The position numbers and the translations under genes are program-made. Shown here one piece after another: positions 48,801-57,800 of a stretch of 64,000 bases of DNA (its first letter is position 1; every line of letters starts with the position of its first letter). The notes below the pieces were generated by a model. That model did no database searches, had not been told where the DNA came from, and worked only from the letters and a program-made list of their open reading frames with translations. The stretch is from Gymnothorax reevesii (taxonomy: Eukaryota; Chordata; Actinopteri; Anguilliformes; Muraenidae): positions 154,277,947 to 154,341,946 of the forward strand of contig CM056573.1 of assembly GCA_029721435.1 (NCBI GenBank). The letters run 5' to 3'.

Positions 48801-51800
48801 GTTTGCCAGAAATTGTATGCGAATGTTGAATAATTATGAAGACTGTGGCCGCAGTGGCACCACTCATGGGTGAGTGTTTGGCAAATGTTTGGGAAGTGTT
48901 CGGCAAGTGTATGGCCCCTATGGAAAGACGTCTGGCGAACTCATGTTCGAAGTGGATAAAAGTAGGACCTGGCACCAGGCGGTATCATTACATTTCCAGT
49001 CATCAATGCAAAGCATGAACACAATTTGGCTGGTTAATACACCAAATCACCATTAAGTAGCCACACAGTGACCACACACAGGGGACACAATGGCGATAAT
49101 ATGAGGAATGGCACTGGACTGACGAAAACAGCAACAGTTTGGAACATTTCAAACATGTTGTCAAACGTGAGTGAATTATGGCGAACTCCGGGAAGCTACT
49201 GCAAATCATTTCAGTCCCGCCGCGCCTCATAGTGTCACAGCGCACAAAAACGAATATCAAGATGTACTTAGAGAAGAACTTGGCAAATTTTTATCGCCAA
49301 ACTCCACCAACATATCCTTGCCCTATGTGCCAGCTGCTTTAGAGCACGCGGTAGCAGCGGATAGCTCGTACCAATGCGGGGCGGGTAAGGCCTATTCTGG
49401 AAGGCCCGCTCCTCCTCCTCTTCATCATCCTTCTCCTCCTCGCTCTCCGCTGGCAGCAGCTCCTCTGTAGTGCGAGTCTCGGAGAAGGAGGTGGTCATGA
49501 GTTCGCTAATGTCACCTCTCTCTCCTTTCACCAGCTCCTCTGCAGAATGAGGGAGGAAGGGGGCGGCGGCAAGAGTGACAGAGAGAAGGCAAAGAGAGAG
49601 AGAAGGAGGGAGAAGGAGAAAGAGAAAGAGAGGCGGGGGAGAAAGGTGGGAAGTCCGTAAACAGGGATTAAAGGAGTGGGGGGGGGGACAAGGATGAAAG
49701 AAAAGGGGAATGAAACATAATATAATAAATATAATAAATGTATTTATATAGCGCCTTTCAAACGATACAGCACAGAGGGCTTCACAAACAGGTAAAAATA
49801 TCTGTACATAAAAGCAATAAAACAAAGTGGGGGAAAGTAGGGAATTAAACATCAAAATAGGAAGAATTAAGATAATAAAAGGAGACATACATGAAAACAC
49901 ACCCCTACAATAACAGAATTTAAACCGTAAAATCAGCAAAAGCAAGCCTAAAAAATGGAGTCTTTAAAAGAGATTTAAAAGACAATAAAGACTCAGCATC
50001 TCTAATATTGTTTGGGAGGCTGTTCCAGTGTCTTAGAGCCTTAGCCGATAAGGCTTGATCACCCTTTGTTTTTAAAGGACTCGGACTCTGGAACAGCCAA
50101 TAATGCTTGCTTGGAAGATCTCAGCAGTCGTTTAGGTCTGTAAGGATTTAAAAGCTCACTAGTATATTCTGGTGCCAGGCCATGGAGAGCTTTGAAGACA
50201 TTTGTAATTGCCTCATGGGCAGGGGCACAGGCGAGTCAGACAGGGGTTACGTATGATGAGGTCAACCGAAAGAGAGAGATACTGAAACAGGAGAGACGTA
50301 CGGATCTCATGGTGCAGCGCCTCTGCCAGAGCAGGGACCTTGTAGAGCAGGCCTAAGCTCTGATTCATCCTCTCCTCGATCACATGCAGATGAGTGTACA
50401 CCTGAGGGCCAGAAAGCAGAGGAAGGCAGATCAACACAAGAGCCTCATAAACGCATAAAAAATATAATATGGGATGTGGGTTGGCCTTTAACTGGTGCTG
50501 AAAACTGAAAGTAGGTCAACTCTTTCTGTGTAGACCAAATGTCAAGCCCAATAAACCACTGTTTGCTTCCTGACAAGCTCTATGCAACTAAAATATTTAC
50601 AGTGTCACAGGCCTTGTATATTTTACATTTGACTGTTAGCAGATGCATAAGCATCTATTAAGCATTACAGCACAAAATGACAACTGTGACCCACATCGGT
50701 GTTCATACAGCCGAGCAGATTGATGAGGTTAATCCCATCTCCCTCACTCACTCATTTAAGGATGTACTACAGTAGTTCTTACTTATAGAAACAATGTGTT
50801 TACCGCTCTTAGTCTCTCTCATAGCTATCAATTCATAACACTGCACTCATATTTGTTCATCTGTTATCCCCATAAAACCTAGGGATTCACATATGGGTCC
50901 CTAAAATGCAGCAGCTGTACTCACAACTGCAGAAATTCAGCCCTACCTCAAAATCTAATGGCGACCCCAAGGTTTACAATGATCCGAAATATGTTGTGCT
51001 AAATCACAAGGAGATATGTATAAAATGATACAAAAGATCTATATATTTCCCATTTGATGTAATACTGTGGCCATAAAAACATTGCATCCTGTGTCTGAAT
51101 TTTTCTCTCAGTATGAGTAATGAACTCTAACTTAAATTGAGCACTGCAACCAGCAAATTACAGAATATGTAGCGTGTGACATTGTCATACAATGTTAAAA
51201 AAAATAGTTTTTCTAATTTTACGCCAATTTAAGGGAAAGAAGTCGGAGATTATGAGGTTAAATATTCATCAGTAAATTGACAGTCCTTTTCACCGGTGCG
51301 ATTTTCTGCTTATGCTTTGCATCCGCAAACAATGACAGCAGATCAGCAAAGAACCGCAGCTCTTTGTCTCCCCCTGCCTTCCTTACCTGGAATTTCATCT
51401 GCTCGGCCTTCTGGGGGTCGACGGCCTCGATGTGCTGATAGTGTCTGAGCGTGTGCCTGCGGTCCTTCTGCTCAGCTGCCATGTAGCGCTTCAGAGCCTG
51501 CAGGACGCGCTCTGGCTGCAGGTCATGAACACAGACACTGCAGAATCAGGCTCAGTATAGAATAAAACGCAGATATGGCAGGTCCAGTGTCAGTTTACAG
51601 CAAAACACAAAGACAGCAGGACTAGGGTCAGTTTTTAGTAAAACAAAAGGAGGGCAGGTCCACGTTCAGTATAGGTTTAATGTATAATGAATAGATGTAT
51701 CCATGTATAAGGTTTTGTTGAGAAACACTAAACAGTTTATGAGTTCTGGTCTGGAGAAGAACGGGATAGAGGACATAATTTCTATCTCCTAGCAGAAGAA

Positions 51801-54800
51801 TAGCGCTAATAGACAGATCCATATGATTAGCACCAAATATTGGGGGAGACTTATCATCAGAATCTAGGATTTCCAAATATAGGCATTAGGATTGATTTAG
51901 CGCATGCACAGCCATTTAGCACATATAAGACCAATATCATGACCACTGACTGTTTTCAACCAATAATTGGTTGTGTTATTAGTTTCATGCATGATAAAAT
52001 GTTTTTGCATGATGGAAAGGTCTTAGTAAACCAGGGCCTTGCGCTAAATCAAGTGTAATAAGAGTACATGTGACTGCACTGGACAGACAATAAACTCTGT
52101 AGGCAACAAATCATCATACAGAAAATAAGTAGATTTGAATGTTCTGAGTAAGAGCACCCCAAAGTGCACTCCTATTCCCAGGCTTTAGTCAGACTTCTAC
52201 ATTGCCTTTGTAAAACACCGGTTATGTGTTAATCCTCTATGGGATTACTTGTGCATATCAAGCTTTTTTGTTCGCTGGGACAAATGCAAGGAAACAGCAG
52301 CAGAGCCTCGCCAGTGTCGTGCCTTTATCGCATTGCCCATAGGTGAAACATTTATAAAGTACAGTCCCTACCATTTGTACCTCAGTAATTAGCTCTTTCA
52401 ATCATTACATCTACTTTCAGGCCGAAAAATTATACCAATTTGCAAATTAAGGCAGCTAGGACAAAGTGCAGGGGAGGACTTATAACATTTTGCATCAAGA
52501 TAGAATGGCGACAGTAGCAGTATTCCCTCCTCACCTGTGGGGGCTCACTCTGCACGGCTGTCAGGTAGCTCTCCAGAGCCAGCCGACGGTTGTTGTTGAG
52601 GGTGGCCACCACTCGAGCCAGGTGTGTCTCCACTAGCCTCTGTCGTTCTCCAGCAACCTGCTCCTCTAATGTCTGCAGCACAGACTGGAAGTGCTGGGAG
52701 AATCGGCAGGCAGGAAGGAAAGGCAGGACAAACAGATAGGAGATACATGCAGGAGACGTAGAGGAGACAGGCAGGAGATATGGAGGTAAGACAGACAGGA
52801 GTCACATACAGGAGAGGCAGACAGGAGGTACATGCAGGAGAGGAGGGCAGGAGACGTAGAGGAGACAGGCAGGAGATATGGAGGTAAGACAGACAGGAGT
52901 CACATACAGGAGAGGCAGACAGGAGACATGCAGGAGAGGAGGGCAGGAGTCACATACAGGAGAGGCAGACAGGAGACATGCAGGAGAGGAGGGCAGGAGG
53001 TACATGCAGGAGAGGCAGACAGGAGGTACATGCAGGAGAGGAGGGCAGGAGACGTAGAGGAGACAGGCAGGAGATACGGAGGTAAGACAGACAGGAGTCA
53101 CATACAGGAGAGGCAGACAAGAGGTACATGCAGGAGAGGAGGGCAGGAGACGTAGAGGAGACAGGCAGGAGATACGGAGGTAAGACAGGCAGGAGTCACA
53201 TACAGGAGAGGCAGACAGGAGACATGCAGAAAAGACACGCAGGGGACATATTGGTGAGGCAGGCAGGACAGACACACAGGACAGACAGGGGGAATCAGAA
53301 GTTCACAATCAGAATTCAAAACAAATTTCTTACCTAAAAACACATTTGATACATGTACTACACAACCCTGCACTACCGGCCTCGACTAACACATACTTAC
53401 AGGCCCCGACGGATCAGTAAACTACAAACACCAACAGACATTATCGCAGATCCCTAACGAGCCATAACTACATGCAAGTGACAGACTATAAATCCGTACA
53501 CAGCGGCCTCGAGACACTTTACTGTAGATCCCTGAGGAGCCACGAGGACAAGGTATTGACTGACCACACAGACACACGATAAAAGAACACTGACACGCAA
53601 CTGCAGGTTTTAAACAACAGACCCCAAGAGACACATTAGTATAGATCTCTAGACCTCCACGAACCTCCAAACACTGATCCAAATAGACAAAACTACAAAC
53701 TGCGCACCCCATCATCACCCCCCTTCCACTGCTTGTCGTTCCTGGTTACCTCATTGAGAGCCTGACGGTCTGATTTTGGCAGGTTTTTGGACTGGTTGTC
53801 TGCCTCCGCCCACTCTTTCATGATCTGAAGGGGGAAGGCGGAGAGTCTCAGGCACTGTGCTTCTGACATTAACACAGAGTTTAGCTCTATTCAAAACCAG
53901 TTTCTTTGAGGGTTTAACAGAAAACACAAATCAGAAGTCTAATACTATAATCCCAGCTAATCTCTTAAATATGCTAATCTCCAGGAAGTCTCAAATTGAT
54001 GTGCTTATTGGTTGATTTGCTTTGAGGCTTAATAGAGAGGAGAAGAAAAACATGTTTGGGGCATAAAATCTCAGTGAGGGACACTGAGCTCCACACAGGT
54101 GCTCTTCTGACTGCATTAAGGGCTGTTTCAATCAGGGGAGCAGCTTTGTCTTCCCGCTCGAAGTTTAGCCTAATTTGCTTCCCTAGTCGCACCCTCTCAC
54201 CTCGTTGATGCTCTTCATCCTCCGCTCCTCCAGGTCCATCTTGGCGCGCAGGAAATTGGCGTGTTCGCTGTCTTCACCTGGCATCTCAAAATACACATCC
54301 ACTCCGTCTGTTGGACGAGGTGTAGGCACTGCAGCGGAGTAAAAGAGAGAGAGAGCGATGGAGTGAGAGAGCACAAGAGAGAATATCCAATATGGGAATT
54401 AAAGAAATAAAACAGCATAAAGGCAAAGTGGATCTGAAAGACAGTCAGACAAAGAGAGGGAAAGGTAGAGTTACAAAGAGAGGAATGTGTTGAAGGTAAA
54501 GATGGGATAATGAAAGACAGCAAGAGTGACAGAGATAGGAATCAGAGTCATATCCTCAACAGCTCAGATAAAAGCAGTGGACAGTGCCAACAGCCTAATG
54601 TCCGTATTCACCGCTCTGCCAATGAAAGCGAAGAATCTGCTGGAGCTCCGTCCCTGCCGGCTGTACGCACGCCAGCACTTTGTAAATTGGTGACCTGGCA
54701 GCTCTTTAGCGGCAGAACCATTCACCAGCTATATGCGTCTTGCAAAAGCTGATGCTCAACTCGATTTCCTTGCCACAAATGAGAAACAGATAAGCACAAA

Positions 54801-57800
54801 TTGGCAACAAGCCTGACGATCAACAGCTGTCCTGACAGTCAGCCAATGAGCAACAAGGGGGCACTGTAGGTTTCCAGGTTGGGATACACGACACAAGAGG
54901 GACCCTGGACAAGGGCAGGGCTATAATCCCGCAAAAAAGAGCTCCGAATTACAATGACTGACAAGAGAGAGGGGGAACATATGGGGCCAAGGGCAATATA
55001 ACCAGAGGTGGGAAAAGTCTGGGGCTCAGAACATGAAAAGTGTGGTTATTAAGTGTTAGACCTTAAGTGTTAAGTGTTAGACTTTGCCATCTGTTTATTC
55101 CACGTACAACGTCAACCAGCTTCATCCATCCTGAGAAAACCTGTGCCAAGGACCAAGTCCTGGTGACTGGATTAAAACAATGGGCAGGAATTTTACTGCC
55201 TGACGCTGGATTTTTCCGCCTCTGAAAGTGATTCCCTGGTTAAGAGGGGAGGGGCGTGGCACTCACGGCTGTCCCCCCGGCTTTGGGGAGGAGGTGTGGG
55301 AGGACCGCGGCTGGTCTGGCCCTCCTTTTCGTAGTAGAAAGAGTCCAGGTAGTCGGAGGCCTGATAGGGACCGGAGTCGATGGAGTACTCGTAGTCCTCT
55401 GCATCTTTCGCTCCCTCCTCATCTGCCTCTTCCTCATCCTCTTCCTCCTCCACTTCCTCCTCCTCCTCAGCAATATCTGCCTCCGCATCGAGGGAGGGGC
55501 TCGGGGTTGGGGGAGTCACCTTGCTGCTGTTTTGGGAGACAGAGAAAAGCTATCACAATCTGATACCAGTTTCTACAACTTTCCCTGCACTCAGCCTCCC
55601 TCTAGGAAAACCCAAGTGCACGACTGCAACTCTCATTGCACCCAAACAATGATAATGAGCAGGTAAACTGAGGTTAATGTAGCAATTTAGGTTATTATAA
55701 CACAAGCACATAATAATGCTTTATGGAGATGACTACAGTACAGGAATCCCAAGATGCCCCCAACTCCAAGCAAGAGAGGGCCAGGCCTTCTGGCCCAAGC
55801 TGACTAATGCTGACTCTCAGGCACGAGCCTATATTGGCTCATTATTTGCTTACTTTACAGAGAGTATCTAGTACTTCATCAAGCCCAGACATGAACTCCC
55901 CAAAGGTCCCTGCCTTTACGTCACTGAAAATATGCATTGTACAGCATGCAACACGCAGCCAATCTATCTCAGGATTTCTTGCCAAGTTATCTAAGGGGTA
56001 ATGGGTTGAAACAAAGCCCAGTATATGCACCAGATTTCAGTACTGGAGTGCTACATCCTTGTGTTGCTTGATGAAGGAAAGCAAAGCTTTAGCATTTTGA
56101 CGTGGTGCCCTCGTGTTTGCGAAGGATTCGGAGTCATGTCACTGGGGTGCGTCTCACTGTAATGCACCCAGCGCTGGCTTTGGTGTCACTGTAACTCACC
56201 TAGCACTGGTTTTGGTGTCACTGTAACCCACCCAGCACTGGCTTTGGTGTCACTGTAACTCACCCAGCAATGGCTTTGGTGTCACTGTAACTCACCCAGC
56301 GCTAGCTTTGGTGTCACTGTAACTCCCCAGCCCTGGCTTTGGTGTCACTGTAACTCACCCAGCGCTGGCTTTGGTGTCACTGTAACTCACCCAGAACTGG
56401 CTTTGGTGTCACTGTAACTCACCCAGCACTGGCTTTGGTGTCACTGTAACTCACCCAGCGCTGGCTTTGGTGTCACTGTAACTCACCCAGCGCTGGCTTT
56501 GGTGTCACTGTAACTCACCCAGCGCTGGCTTTGGTGTCACTGTAACTCACCCAGCACTGGCTTTGGTGTCACTGTAACTCACCCAGCGCTGGCTTTGGTG
56601 TCACTGTAATGCACCCAGGACTGGCTTTGGTGTCACTGTAACTCACCCAGCACTGACTTTGGTGTCACTGTAACTCACCCAGCGCTGGCTTTGGTGTCAC
56701 TGTAACTCATGCAGCACTGGCTTTGGTGTCACTGTAACTCACCCAGAACTGGCTTTGGTGTCACTGTAACTCACCCAGCACTGGCTTTGGTGTCACTGTA
56801 ACTCACCCAGCACTGACTTTGGTGTCACTGTAACTCACCCAGCACTGGCTTTGGTGTCACTGTAACTCACCCAGCGCTGGCTTTGGTGTCACTGTAACTC
56901 ACCCAGCTCTGGCTTTGGTGTCACTGTAACTCACCCAGCACTGGCTTTGGTGTCACTGTAACTCACCCAGAACTGGCTTTGGTGTCACTGTAACTCACCC
57001 AGCACTGGCTTTGGTGTCACTGTAACTCACCCAGCACTGGCTTTGGTGTCACTGTAACTCACCCAGCACTGGCTTTGGTGTCACTGTAACTCACCCAGCA
57101 CTGGCTTTGGTGTCACTGTAACTCACCCAGCGCTGGCTTTGGTGTCACTGTAACTCACCCAGCACTGGCTTTGGTATCACTGTAACTCACCCAGCTCTGG
57201 CTTTGGAGTCACTGTAACTCACCCAGCATTGGCTTTGGTGTCACTGTAACTCACCCAGCACTGACTTTGGTGTCACTGTAACTCACCCAGCGCTGGCGTT
57301 GGTGTCACTGATAACTCACCCAGCGCTGGCGTTGGAGTCACTGTAACTCACCCAGCGCTGGCTTTGGTCTCCACCTGCGGAGGCAGGGTCTGAGTGTCCT
57401 CCTGAGACTCGTCCTCAATGTCAGCGTCTCCTTTCACTCCTGAGCCCCCCCTTCCTGGGCAGCAGACGTACTCAACACCTCGAAACTTTTCTCCGCACGG
57501 CAGCAGCATCCCGTAACTATGCAGCTCCAGACTGTCTGCAGTACAGGCCTAAGAGAGAGAAGGGGCAGGGGGGACAGGGTTGGGACGAGGGATGAGAGAG
57601 GAGAAAGACATCAGGGACAGGTTAGATGAGGACAGGAAGACAGAGAGGGAAAGGGGGAGGAGAAAGGCAGTTCTCATTGGTATTCCGCTCACATGTATGG
57701 ATACGACGTTCCCCTCATGCAAATGACCCACATCATACAAATGTGAACTAGAGTGATTATCATTACAGTCTTTTGCGTTGTAATCGCTCATATGATTAGG

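Noticed and set aside
52802..53275. Long open frames of cysteine/serine/leucine-rich repeats on the - strand, and arginine/glutamine-rich frames on the + strand
   Set aside because: They are translations of the purine-rich minisatellite inside an aplp1 intron. Every frame of such a repeat can be open, and there is no start context, splice support or family match.
54329..55266. Possible Kunitz protease-inhibitor exon
   Set aside because: No cysteine pattern of a Kunitz domain in any frame of this intron.
55228..55666. Two + strand frames of 111 and 136 codons over the acidic exon
   Set aside because: They are antisense shadows of the glutamate-rich aplp1 exon (55267-55526); (GAG/GAA)n gives open leucine/phenylalanine-rich frames on the other strand.
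56155..57370. CRISPR array
   Set aside because: The units are contiguous with no unique spacers, and the genome is clearly eukaryotic. It is a minisatellite derived from an exon junction.
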